A stretch of DNA of 64,000 bases from Tolypothrix sp. FACHB-123 (GCF_014697075.1 NZ_JACJRE010000005.1:62001-126000), one strand, 5' to 3'; positions 1 through 7,892 are shown, numbered from the stretch's first letter. Notes: a model not told the origin generated them from the sequence alone. Translations and numbers: made by a program.

Positions 1-638
1 TGGCCTGTCAGTAGTTCAAAAAAAGTTACCCCCAAGGAATAAAAATCGCTGCGATAGTCAACTCCTCGGTTCATCCGTCCGGTTTGTTCGGGAGAAATAT
101 AAGTCAGGGTACCTTCGAGAACATTGGGGTTTTTAATTTTTTGGGTTTGGCGCGGTAGCAGGGAAGCAATACTAAAGTCAATGAGTTTAACTTCTTTGGT
201 CTGGGGATTGATGAGAATATTATCCGGTTTGATATCTTTGTGGATTACCCGGTGCTGATGTACTTGTTGGAGAATATCTGTGATTTGCAAGGCGATCGCT
301 AAAAATTCACTGAGTTCTAGTGGCTGCGTTTTGGTATATTCTAGTAGCGAAATTCCGCCAAAGTCTTCCAAGATTAGGGCATAGCTATGACCGTAAGCTT
401 CGAGACTGTAATGTCGAACTACACCAGGAAAGTCGAAGTTTTTAGCGATTTTATACTGATTGCAAAACTGCAACATTTCATGAAATGTTGGGTAATGAGA
501 TTTGAGACATTTGATGATTACAGGTTGCTGGTCTGTCTCTCGAATACCGCGGTAGACAATAGTTGTAGTACTAACATGCAGTTGTTCTACAACTTGATAT
601 CCTAAAATCTTGCATCCGAAATCCAGACCTAATCTCAT
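1..638 (-). CDS. Serine/threonine protein kinase N-terminus (multidomain kinase/ATPase/histidine kinase type), cut by the window edge
   Basis: This is the first 212 codons of a Hanks-type kinase gene read leftwards from ATG at 638; the rest lies outside the window. Visible landmarks are the ATP-binding lysine (K43, in VIIKCL), the catalytic loop HKDIKPDN (133-140), a DFS triplet (154-156) where most kinases have DFG, and the APE-like segment ISPEQTGRMNRG. The DFS variant and the wording around it are typical of the large cyanobacterial proteins that carry a kinase domain, an AAA-type ATPase, a GAF domain and a histidine kinase in one chain. That fuller architecture is inferred, since only the kinase part is seen. 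No shift or stop interrupts the visible part. Confidence 0.85.
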   Translation of the reverse strand, partial: MRLGLDFGCKILGYQVVEQLHVSTTTIVYRGIRETDQQPVIIKCLKSHYPTFHEMLQFCNQYKIAKNFDFPGVVRHYSLEAYGHSYALILEDFGGISLLEYTKTQPLELSEFLAIALQITDILQQVHQHRVIHKDIKPDNILINPQTKEVKLIDFSIASLLPRQTQKIKNPNVLEGTLTYISPEQTGRMNRGVDYRSDFYSLGVTFFELLTG

Positions 639-1526
639 AATTTACTTACCTCATCTGCAAAATTACTTTTGCTTAATGGTTGTAATAATATTAGTATGCC
701 CAAGAGTTAGCTTTTTCTAACTGGAATATATCTGAATCATTCTTAATTTCGGCAATACAGGTAAGCTGGGTAATACCCACCAGCTTGGGTTTTTGCTTCA
801 TAGTACTGACCCTAGATATAAGTAATTTTTTGGCAATCATCAAATTGGATTCTTCTCATCAGATTCATCTGGCAGCAGCAGAAATCAACTAGCAAAAATG
901 GCAATTTGTCAACCACTAGAGCGCCAACTCTCATGCCTAAATTCACTGGATTGCTATTACCTAGAGTTGGATTTATTAAGAAATTAACTCTAGCATCCGA
1001 CTTATTTTTTAATTTTATTTACAAACATTTTTGTTGATTATAGCAATTTTGTTAGATGCAAAGCTCAGCGAACAGACTTATTTAAACATTGCTGAGCTTC
1101 TAATTTGCTATTTATTGATAATGGCTATATTAATTGATGGCTTTCTAGTTTTTTAGAGGAATATCTATATAGTAATTAATATCTGCTAGTTTGCTAAATC
1201 AGAAATAGCTGTTTACGTATTTATGCAGCATAATTATGTATTAATAATAACGGTCATTTATTAGGCTGTCTGCGAGTTAGAATTAACTTTACAACACTTT
1301 CTGGAATTTTGTTATTAGCAGGGTAGTAAGCGCCTAGAAGTTTTAGAAGAGAACACACCTGTTATTTTGACTTTCATAAAATCATAAAAAATCATAAAAA
1401 ATCAGGTTAAATCAAAAAATATATTTGCTTGCCATAAAAAGATTTAAAATCAGCTCTATTAGGCTAATTTTATGTTTAATACTAAGATAATCATCTAATT
1501 TATTAGAGCCTGTAGGAGCTACAGAG
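639..1526. other. AT-rich intergenic region with three inverted repeats
   Basis: No convincing gene is seen between the divergent kinase and WD40 genes. It holds three hairpin candidates: 763-786 followed by a T-run; 924-931 pairing with 963-970 (8 bp); and 1061-1069 pairing with 1091-1099 (AAGCTCAGC/GCTGAGCTT). Around 1376-1405 ATCATAAAAA is repeated in tandem. The promoters of both flanking genes must lie here, but no -35/-10 pair stands out. Confidence 0.5.
763..795 (+). terminator. Rho-independent terminator candidate with no upstream gene
   Basis: AAGCTGG at 763-769 pairs with CCAGCTT at 780-786, with a nested GGGTA/TACCC inside, and is followed by GGG and five T. The polarity is plus strand, although no plus-strand gene lies to the left within the window. 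It may end an unannotated small RNA or be fortuitous. Confidence 0.35.
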
Positions 1527-4500
1527 TTGACGTTTGAGCAAGCAATGCTGGTATTAGATCTAGTATTACAGCAAAAGCATTTAAGTAATATTCAAGAGCT
1601 AGTACTCCGTCAATCTTGGGAAGGATATACTTATGCGCAGATTGCTGAAAGATCTGGTTATGATGATGATTATATCCGCGATGTGGGGTATAGATTATGG
1701 CAGACTCTCTCAAAGTCCCTAGGAGAAAATGTTAACAAAAGTAATATTAAATCTGTCTTAAGAAGACGTTATGTTAGTCTCCCACAAGTGGATTCACCAA
1801 TCCCGAATGCCCTAGAAACGAGTGTGGCGAACAAGAACCCGAAAATATTGCTGCACCAAGATTGGGGTGAAGCCATAGATGTATCTATTTTTTATGGTCG
1901 CACGGCAGAACAAACACAACTCCAACAATGGATTCTCCACGATCGATGCCGTTTGTTAGCCCTATTAGGTATGGGAGGAATTGGTAAAACAGCTTTATCT
2001 GTGAAGTTAGCAGAACAAATCCAAAGTAATTTTGATTACGTAATTTGGCGCAGTCTGCGCAATGCACCACCAATAATTGAGTTACTTAAAGACATCATTG
2101 CTTTTGTTTCCGAGGAGCAAGTTGTCAATGTCCCAGAAACTGTAGATAGTCAGATTTCTTGCTTAATGAATTATCTGTCTTCCCAACGTTGTCTGATCGT
2201 GTTGGATAATGTGGAATCGGTTTTAGCTATTGGGACAAGATCTGGTCGCTATCGTCTGGAATATGAAGGATATGGGCAACTTTTCCGCCGTGTAGGCGAT
2301 GAACGCCATCAAAGTTGTTTGTTGTTTACGAGCCGAGAAAAACCCATTGGTTTTACCGCTAGAGAAGGGGATAATTTACCAGTGCGATCGCTGCAATTAA
2401 CTGGATTACCCCAAGAAGCAGCCAGACAAATTCTCATCACCAAAGGGCTGGTAAATTCACCAAATGAATTTGATAATTTAATTCAACGTTATACAGGTAA
2501 TCCCCTGGCTTTAAAAATCGTTGCTACCACCATTCAGCGTTTATTTGATGGCAATATTCAAGAATTTTTAGCCCAAGGTGCTTTGGTTTTTGGCGATATC
2601 TGGCAAATCATAGACCATCAATTTAGTCGCTTGTCGGTAAACGAACAACAAGTCATGTACTGGCTAGCGATTAAACGGGAATGGGTGACTTTACCAGAAC
2701 TCCAAGAAGATATTATCCCCAAATTATCTAAGCGAGAATTATTAGAAGCTGTATTATCTCTGCAAGGGCGATCGCTTATTGAACAGCAATCAGGCAGCTA
2801 TGCCCAACAACCTGTAGTTATGGAATACATGACTGACAAACTGATTCAACAAGTTTGTCGTGAAATCTTTACTGGGAAAGTTGAATTATTCAATGTCTAC
2901 GCTTTGATGGAAGCTACAGCTAACGATTATGTTCGTGAAAGCCAAACAAGGGTAATTTTGGAACCAATATTGAGTCGGTTAAAAACTACCTTCAGAAACT
3001 CATCAGCAATTGAGAGGCGACTCCAAGAAATTATTTCCCTACTGCGAGAAAAATTTTCTGCCGTACCTGGATATGCTGCTGGGAATACAATTAATCTACT
3101 GAGTCAGCTACAAGTTGATTTCACCGGGTGGGATTTTTCAGATTTAACCATCTGGCAAGCTTACCTTAAAGATGTGAATCTGCATCAAGTCAATTTATGC
3201 AATACCGATTTACAAAAATCAGCTTTTAATGAGGCTTTGGTACAAATCATCACAGTAAAATTCAGTCCGCTAGGTAAGATTCTGGCTACTTGTGATATCA
3301 ATGGCAGAATACACCTGTGGAATATAGAAGATGGTCAACTACTGCGAAGTTTTGAGGGACATACAGCCTGGGTTTGGCAAGTTAACTTCAGCCCGGATGG
3401 CAATACTCTAGCCAGTTGCTGTGATAGTGGCATCATTAAACTCTGGGATGTAAACACAGGACAATGCCTGTCTACGGTACAAGAGGATAGCTTACGGGGT
3501 TGGTTAGCCAGCTTTAGTCCAGATTGTACTCTACTAGCTTCTGGGAAAACAGACCAAACAATCAAACTCTGGGATACTCGCAGTGGTCAGTGTGTCAAAA
3601 AACTGAAACCAGAGGTAAACAAAATTGGTGGAGTGGTCTTTAGTCCCAATGGGCAAATTCTTGCAAGTGGAAGTGAAGACGCAACAGTGAAACTTTGGGA
3701 TCTGAGTACTGGTGAATGTCTCCATACTTTGTCAGGACATACTCAAGCAGTTTGGTCAGTTAGCTTTAGCCCTAATGGAAAAATTCTGGCCAGCGGTAGT
3801 CAAGACAAAACGGTCAAACTCTGGGATGTCAGCACAGGTAAATGCAGAAAAACTTTACAAGCACCGCACTTAGATTTAGTTTGGTCAATTGCTTTTAGTC
3901 CCGATGGGCAAACTTTAGCGATCGCAGATGAAACCTCTGTAATTAGTTTATGGGATGTCAACACCGGAAAGTGTATTAAGACTATCTCAGGTCACACTAC
4001 TCGTGTCTGGTCAGTGGCCTTTAGCAATGATGGAAAAATCCTGGCTAGTGGTTCTCAAGACCAAAGTATTAGATTATGGCAGGTATCTACAGGACGATGC
4101 ATTAAGACTTTACAAGGCTATCCCAGTTTCATTAGTTCAGTAGTTTTCCATCCAGATGGTCAGTCCTTGGCTAGTAATTCAGGAACCACAATTAGATTGT
4201 GGGATTTTCCGACTGGGGATTCCCTCAAAAGCTTGTACGGTCATTCTGGCGAAATTGCAGCCTTAGCTTACAGTAACGATGGGCAAACTTTGGCAAGTAG
4301 TAGCGTAGATAGCAAAATTCGGATTTGGCATGTCACAACCGGGGAATGTCTAAAAATCTTAGAGGAACATAGTAGTTTTATCTTTTCAGTTTCCTATAGT
4401 CCAGATGGTCAAACTTTAGCTAGTTCTGGTGCAGAAAAGACGATCAAGCTGTGGGATGTGAAAACGGGAAAATGTCTCACAAATTTACAGGGACATACAG

Positions 4501-5087
4501 GCTGGATATTTTCAGTTACCTGGAGTCCTGATGGCAAATTTTTAGCTAGTATGAGCGAAAATAGCATCCATCTCTGGGATGCAGACACAAAAGAATGTCT
4601 CCAGGTATTGCCAGGACATTATTGCTTTATTGGGAGAATTGCCTTCAGTCCCAATAGTCAAATCTTAGCTACTGGGAATATGGAATACAAAATTCAGTTT
4701 TGGGATATCAGCACAGGGAACTGTTGGCAAACATCCCAAGGACACGAAGCTAATGTCACCGATGTTAAGTTTAGTCCCAACGGTAAGCTTGTTGCCAGTG
4801 TCAGCCACGATCAAACTATCAAGCTTTGGGATAGCCAGACAGGGGAATGTTTACAGACACTGCGGGGACACAATAATTTTATTTGGGCGATCGCATTTCA
4901 TCCCCAAGGACATGTCCTCGCCAGCGGTTCCCAAGATGAGACAGTCAGACTCTGGGATATTGTTACTGGTGAATGCTTACAAATTTTGCGATCGCCTCGG
5001 CCTTATGAAGGGATGAACATTCAAGGCGTTACAGGTTTAACTCCAGCGCAGAAAGCCACTTTAAAAATCCTTGGTGCTAGGGATTGA
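1527..5087 (+). CDS. HTH / NB-ARC ATPase / 14-blade WD40 repeat protein (STAND family)
   Basis: This 1186-residue signalling protein begins with a helix-turn-helix-like domain (about 1-80) of the type found at the N-terminus of vWA-MoxR-associated proteins. An NB-ARC ATPase follows, with P-loop GMGGIGKTA (148-156) and a Walker B-like LIVLDNVE near 225. From about 575 to 1160 I count 14 WD40 blades with regular SFSPDG and KLWD motifs, enough for two seven-bladed propellers. The ending, with VTGLTPAQKATL, is typical of intact cyanobacterial members. The start is TTG at 1527, with AGGAG 11 bases upstream. STAND ATPases act as nucleotide-driven switches in defence or programmed-death circuits; the role here is inferred. 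The gene is complete and stands alone. Confidence 0.88.
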   Translation: MTFEQAMLVLDLVLQQKHLSNIQELVLRQSWEGYTYAQIAERSGYDDDYIRDVGYRLWQTLSKSLGENVNKSNIKSVLRRRYVSLPQVDSPIPNALETSVANKNPKILLHQDWGEAIDVSIFYGRTAEQTQLQQWILHDRCRLLALLGMGGIGKTALSVKLAEQIQSNFDYVIWRSLRNAPPIIELLKDIIAFVSEEQVVNVPETVDSQISCLMNYLSSQRCLIVLDNVESVLAIGTRSGRYRLEYEGYGQLFRRVGDERHQSCLLFTSREKPIGFTAREGDNLPVRSLQLTGLPQEAARQILITKGLVNSPNEFDNLIQRYTGNPLALKIVATTIQRLFDGNIQEFLAQGALVFGDIWQIIDHQFSRLSVNEQQVMYWLAIKREWVTLPELQEDIIPKLSKRELLEAVLSLQGRSLIEQQSGSYAQQPVVMEYMTDKLIQQVCREIFTGKVELFNVYALMEATANDYVRESQTRVILEPILSRLKTTFRNSSAIERRLQEIISLLREKFSAVPGYAAGNTINLLSQLQVDFTGWDFSDLTIWQAYLKDVNLHQVNLCNTDLQKSAFNEALVQIITVKFSPLGKILATCDINGRIHLWNIEDGQLLRSFEGHTAWVWQVNFSPDGNTLASCCDSGIIKLWDVNTGQCLSTVQEDSLRGWLASFSPDCTLLASGKTDQTIKLWDTRSGQCVKKLKPEVNKIGGVVFSPNGQILASGSEDATVKLWDLSTGECLHTLSGHTQAVWSVSFSPNGKILASGSQDKTVKLWDVSTGKCRKTLQAPHLDLVWSIAFSPDGQTLAIADETSVISLWDVNTGKCIKTISGHTTRVWSVAFSNDGKILASGSQDQSIRLWQVSTGRCIKTLQGYPSFISSVVFHPDGQSLASNSGTTIRLWDFPTGDSLKSLYGHSGEIAALAYSNDGQTLASSSVDSKIRIWHVTTGECLKILEEHSSFIFSVSYSPDGQTLASSGAEKTIKLWDVKTGKCLTNLQGHTGWIFSVTWSPDGKFLASMSENSIHLWDADTKECLQVLPGHYCFIGRIAFSPNSQILATGNMEYKIQFWDISTGNCWQTSQGHEANVTDVKFSPNGKLVASVSHDQTIKLWDSQTGECLQTLRGHNNFIWAIAFHPQGHVLASGSQDETVRLWDIVTGECLQILRSPRPYEGMNIQGVTGLTPAQKATLKILGARD

Positions 5088-5290
5088 TTGCGCTTCCCGT
5101 GTCAAAAGTCCACAGTGCTACAATTTTGGATTTTAGATTTTGGATTGTCAAAGGCTATCACAACCAAACCAGCAAATCTTTCTTTCCTAGCCCCTCTCTT
5201 CTGAGTTATCGCCAGCAGGGTAATTTTGTATTGGGGTTAGCAAATTTTTGGTTACCAAAAGTGTAACCAGATGATTGTCATTGTTCAGCT
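5088..5290. other. Intergenic spacer between the WD40 gene and the Yfr1 candidate
   Basis: No gene is seen. TTTTGGATTTTAGATTTTGGATT near 5124 is a degenerate ATTTTAG-type heptamer repeat. GGTTAC at 5251-5256 pairs with GTAACC at 5264-5269 to give a small hairpin. TTGTCA at 5275-5280 could be a -35 box for the small RNA to its right, but no well-spaced -10 box is clear. Confidence 0.4.
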
Positions 5291-5311
5291 ACCTTATCAT
5301 GATATTTAGTT

Positions 5312-5328
5312 AAGCTCCTCACACCACA
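5312..5328 (+). other. CAST homing target (protospacer) with GTT PAM
   Basis: AAGCTCCTCACACCACA at 5312-5328 matches the first 17 bases of the spacer at 5581-5600 (minus strand) except for one C/T change at position 14. It is preceded by GTT at 5309-5311, which satisfies the GTN PAM of Cas12k. The transposon end begins at 5376, 64 bp after the PAM; known V-K insertions fall about 60-66 bp downstream. Confidence 0.85.
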
Positions 5329-5335
5329 AGAAAAG

Positions 5336-5368
5336 CCGTGAAACATAATGTTTCACGGTCTTTTTTTT
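5336..5368 (+). terminator. Strong Rho-independent terminator
   Basis: CCGTGAAAC (5336-5344) pairs perfectly with GTTTCACGG (5350-5358) around a five-base loop and is followed by TC and eight T. It ends the Yfr1 candidate, and the CAST end starts seven bases after the T-run. Confidence 0.9.
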
Positions 5369-5375
5369 GATTTTT

Positions 5376-5495
5376 TGTACAGTGACTAATTATTTGTCGT
5401 CGGTGACACATTAGTGTCGTTATGACAAATTGTTGTCGTTTAAGGTGAAATTTGTATTTTGAGAGTAGCAATGACAAATTCGTGTCATCCACCAA
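5376..5495 (+). repeat. CAST transposon end A with repeated TnsB-type binding sites
   Basis: The terminal TGTACAGTGAC is followed by four related sites: CTAATTATTTGTCGT, GACACATTAGTGTCGT, GACAAATTGTTGTCGT and GACAAATTCGTGTCAT. In V-K CASTs such sites bind the transposase TnsB. The end closest to the guide target is the left end in characterised V-K systems. The flanking bases 5371-5375 are all T, so a target duplication cannot be judged. Confidence 0.85.
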
Positions 5496-5580
5496 AACCA
5501 ATTTTACTTAGTAGTCTACAACTACAACGCTAATATAACCTCATTTACCCTAAAAAGCTCATTTACAAAAAAATAGCTTT

Positions 5581-5628
5581 GAATGTAGTGTGAGGAGCTT
5601 CTTTCAACCCTCTAATTCTTGTTATAGC
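5581..5628 (-). ncRNA. Delocalised homing crRNA: degenerate repeat plus short spacer
   Basis: Read on the minus strand, 5628-5601 is a shortened repeat that shares AACAA and the last ten bases GGGTTGAAAG with the array repeats (28 against 37 bases). It is followed by the spacer AAGCTCCTCACACTACATTC (5600-5581). V-K CASTs are known to carry such an atypical repeat with a roughly 17-base spacer outside the array, and it directs the element to its chromosomal home. The spacer matches the site 5312-5328. Confidence 0.82.
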
Positions 5629-5774
5629 GTTTCTCAATCTAGTGAGGTACATTTTTAAAGCTACTTGTTTTGATATAAAAGGTTCGTGTGTACTTCAGTA
5701 GCCTGGGAAACGCTATAGGACTTTTAAAATTTAAAACCACAAGTAGTTCTGACTATTACTGTAAAAACATTTCC

Positions 5775-6153
5775 ACGATAACCCACCCAGTTCCGGAAGG
5801 GTTGTTGCTACAAGAACTACCTAAGAAATACGCTGCAACTCCCAAACTTTCAACCCACCCAGTTGCGGGAGGGTTGTTGCTACTCCGCAATAGCGATCGC
5901 TTATATTTCAAGTGATGCTTTCAACCCACCCAGTTCCGGGAGGGTTGTTGCTACCTTGGCGCTGGATATATTTAGCGATGTGTTCTTGGAGCTTTCAACC
6001 CACCCAGTTCCGGGAGGGTTGTTGCTACTTTTCACTCAAAATCTTTGCAAAATCGTAAATTGTCTTTCAACCCACCCAGTTCCGGGAGGGTTGTTGCTAC
6101 AAATTATCCTTGCTTCCAATCAGCGAGGCATAGCCCTTTCAACCCACCCAGTT
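5775..6153 (-). CRISPR. Cas12k-type CRISPR array, six repeats and five spacers, truncated at its upstream end
   Basis: Repeats of 37 bases lie at 5775-5811 (degenerate), 5847-5883, 5918-5954, 5992-6028 and 6064-6100, with a truncated copy at 6136-6153. The spacers are 35, 34, 37, 35 and 35 bases. On the minus strand the repeat starts GTAGCAACAACCCTCCCGG and ends GGTGGGTTGAAAG, the pattern of V-K CAST repeats. The degenerate copy at 5775 is the distal end, so transcription is leftwards. The proximal copy is cut by the transposon end at 6153, which removed the leader and any tracrRNA. No spacer matches anything I could see in the window. Confidence 0.92.
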
Positions 6154-6285
6154 GTACAGTGACTAATTATCTGTCGTCGTTTACAAATTCATGTCGTTTT
6201 TCATACTTTAGTGTCGTTGTTTCACAAATTGATGTCGTTACCTACTTTTTACAACTGTTCACAAATTAAATGTCGTTTAAGATTT
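6153..6285 (+). repeat. Second CAST end (B), same orientation as end A
   Basis: TGTACAGTGACTAATTATCT at 6153 nearly repeats the sequence at 5376 and is followed by sites CAAATTCATGTCGT, TACTTTAGTGTCGT, CAAATTGATGTCGT and CAAATTAAATGTCGT. It abuts the truncated CRISPR repeat 6136-6153. Ends of one element should face each other, but these two point the same way, so B most likely belongs to another insertion whose far end is lost. Confidence 0.8.
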
Positions 6286-6441
6286 TGAGGTTTGCCAAAG
6301 CTTAGTAGCTAGTTTGATGTTGAATAATAATAGGTTTTCTGGTTCCTAGATAGCAAAATCCTAGACTCATACTTAACAGCAAGCAAGAATTAAGTCTAGA
6401 ATTATACTGCGCCTGCTGTTAACCGAAAGCCGAACTTCTTT

Positions 6442-7176
6442 ATGTCAGAAGCAATTGACAAGAAATCTTTGAGTGAACGTGATATCTGTACGAAATATAT
6501 TACACCTGCTTTGACTAGTCGGGGATGGGATATCAACACTCAGATTCGGGAAGAGGTGACGCTGACAAAGGGTAGGGTAATTGTTAGAGGTAAACTTGCT
6601 AGTCGAGGTGAGCAGAAACGCGCTGATTATGTGTTGTATCACAAACCAGGTGTACCACTGGCTGTAATTGAGGCTAAAGATAATAATCACGGCGTTAGCG
6701 CGGGAATGCAACAGGCGATCGCAACTGGTGAATTAATTGATGTACCATTCATCTTTAGCTCCAATGGCGACGCTTTTATGATGTGCGATCGCACGATTAC
6801 CCAAGGACAGCGAGAACGGGAAATTCCCGATCAAGTATTTAATCAGCGAGATTTTGATAGAACTTTGGTTTTAGAAAAGCGCACTGAGTTAGTTGCACGG
6901 ATTGTTTCTGATTATCTTAAATCAAGCGATCGCTTTGCCAAAACTATCATTTTTTGTGAGACGACTGACCACGCAGAACGGATGCGGGTGGCGTTGGTGA
7001 ATGAGAATGCTGATTTGATGGCGGAGAATAGCCGCTATATTATGCGAATTACTGGGGATGATGCTCAGGGTAAGGCTGAATTGGATAATTTCATTGACCC
7101 TGAAAGTAAATATCCCACGATTGTTACTACCTCCGCGATTTATAACGATGATTATATGATTAATTACCAACGATGA
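6442..7176 (+). pseudogene. hsdR: Type I restriction enzyme R subunit, internally deleted and truncated
   Basis: The 244-residue reading frame joins two distant parts of an HsdR protein (normally about 800-1000 residues). Residues 1-117 are the N-terminal nuclease domain, with D62 and the EAK triplet at 77-79 of the PD-(D/E)XK site. From about 128 the text jumps to the region after the helicase motor (FDRTLVLEKRTELVA, then TIIFCETTDHAERMR). The Walker A and B helicase motifs are missing, so it cannot translocate DNA. After about residue 232 the protein diverges and stops next to a half REP palindrome. No hsdM or hsdS lies nearby. It follows CAST end B directly and may be leftover CAST cargo; that link is inference. 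Confidence 0.82.
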
Positions 7177-7196
7177 TTCGGGTAAACCCGCCCCGA
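7162..7196. repeat. Half REP-like palindrome at the broken hsdR end
   Basis: GGGTAAACCCGCCCC at 7180-7194 equals the right arm of the REP family seen at 7805, 7974, 14197, 15138, 57573 and 59967; the left arm is missing. It coincides with the point where hsdR homology ends. Confidence 0.55.
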
Positions 7197-7234
7197 AAAA
7201 CACAATTTATAAAAATAAATCAATAAGATAAAGT

Positions 7235-7786
7235 ATGAAATATAATCCCGATAAACATCATCGTAGATCAATCAGGTTGCCAGGTTATGATTATACACAG
7301 GCAGGGATGTATTTTATAACCCTTTGTATTTGGCAACGTGAATGTTTATTAGGAGAAGTGTTAGGGGCAGGTTCGCAAAGATTATCTAATATTAACGATG
7401 ATATCAATGAACCTGCCCCTACGTATATTGAATTAAGTCGTTATGGCCAAGTAGTTCAATATAACTAGAATTTTATGGCTAAAAAATTTAGTAATGTGCA
7501 GTTAGATGAATTTGGAATTATGCCTAACCACATACATGGAATAATTGAATTAAAAGAATCAGGCAATAAACCATTATCAGAAATTGTACAAAGTTTTAAA
7601 ACTTCTTCGGCTCGTCGTATAAATCAGTTAAGAGATTCAAAAGGTATACCTGTTTGGCAGCGTAACTATTATGAACGTATTATTCGCAGTGAAGAAGCAT
7701 TACAAAATATTCGTAAATATATAATTAACAATCCTTTGTACTGGGAGCAGGATGAATTACATCCAAATAATCCTGCTAAATGGTAA
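7235..7786 (+). pseudogene. REP-associated tyrosine transposase (RAYT, Y1/HUH family) with an in-frame stop
   Basis: Two same-frame pieces, 7235-7468 and 7475-7786, form one RAYT protein. The N-terminal half has HHRRSIRLPGYDYTQAGMYF. The second half has the HUH motif in MPNHIHGII and the tyrosine segment WQRNYYERII, and ends with the usual NNPLYWEQDELHPNNPAKW. A TAG at 7466-7468 interrupts the frame, so the enzyme is inactive unless the stop is read through. A REP-like palindrome (7361-7422) lies in frame in the N-terminal half. RAYTs nick single-stranded REP hairpins, and this gene is surrounded by such elements. Confidence 0.85.
7361..7422. repeat. REP-like palindrome inside the RAYT gene
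   Basis: TAGGGGCAGGTTC at 7363-7375 and GAACCTGCCCCTA at 7409-7421 are inverted arms with about 33 bases between. The length keeps the reading frame open and adds about 20 residues (GAGSQRLSN and onward). The arms differ from the other copies at one base (GCAGG, not GCGGG). Confidence 0.75.
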
Positions 7787-7804
7787 TGATGTATTCAATC
7801 TGCT

Positions 7805-7866
7805 GTAGGGGCGGGTTTACCGATATCATCGTTTATATTTGATAATATTTGTGAACCCGCCCCTAC
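7805..7866. repeat. REP-like palindrome, family 1
   Basis: GTAGGGGCGGGTTTA and its inverted partner GTGAACCCGCCCCTAC flank a 30-base core containing GATATCATCG. It is a short non-coding mobile palindrome of the kind moved by RAYT enzymes and lies just after the RAYT gene. Confidence 0.8.
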
Positions 7867-7892
7867 ATTATGGCAATGAAGGTAATTAAACT

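Larger units (their letters stand above)
5300..5368 (+). ncRNA. yfr1: Candidate Yfr1 small regulatory RNA
   Basis: The stretch contains AGCTCCTCACACCAC at 5313-5327, matching the ultraconserved Yfr1 motif ACUCCUCACAC at 10 of 11 positions. A short A-rich linker and a strong intrinsic terminator (5336-5368) follow, which is the known layout of Yfr1 (single-stranded motif, then terminator hairpin). Yfr1 is an abundant trans-acting antisense RNA found in nearly all cyanobacteria, where it binds mRNA translation starts such as those of outer-membrane proteins. The 5' end is not fixed here, and I do not see a convincing 5' stem-loop. The motif is also the target of the CAST guide at 5581-5628. Confidence 0.7.
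5376..6290. mobile_element. Decayed type V-K CRISPR-associated transposon (CAST), ends and guides only
   Basis: The segment opens with TGTACAGTGACTAATTATTT and continues with spaced TGTCGT-type motifs, closely resembling the ends of known V-K CASTs. It then contains a degenerate repeat with a homing-type spacer (5581-5628) and a CRISPR array of Cas12k-type repeats (5775-6153), both read leftwards. A second CAST end starting at 6153 interrupts the array. No tnsB, tnsC, tniQ, cas12k or tracrRNA is present, so the element cannot move by itself. The inverted right boundary expected for a complete element (a sequence ending ACTGTACA) was not found in the window, so the right limit given here is only where end-like motifs stop. 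Confidence 0.85.

Noticed and set aside
5220-5335. A tRNA gene as the CAST attachment site
   Set aside because: No cloverleaf, T-loop consensus or acceptor stem could be drawn. The CACACCA text belongs to the Yfr1-like motif.
5688-6269. Open frames across the CAST array, with repeated STHPVPGGLLL peptides
   Set aside because: They are translations of CRISPR repeats on the strand opposite to the likely array transcript. No ribosome site or protein family supports them.
5376-6285. The two CAST ends as left and right ends of one mini-element
   Set aside because: Both read TGTACAGTGAC in the same direction; ends of one Tn7-like element must be inverted.
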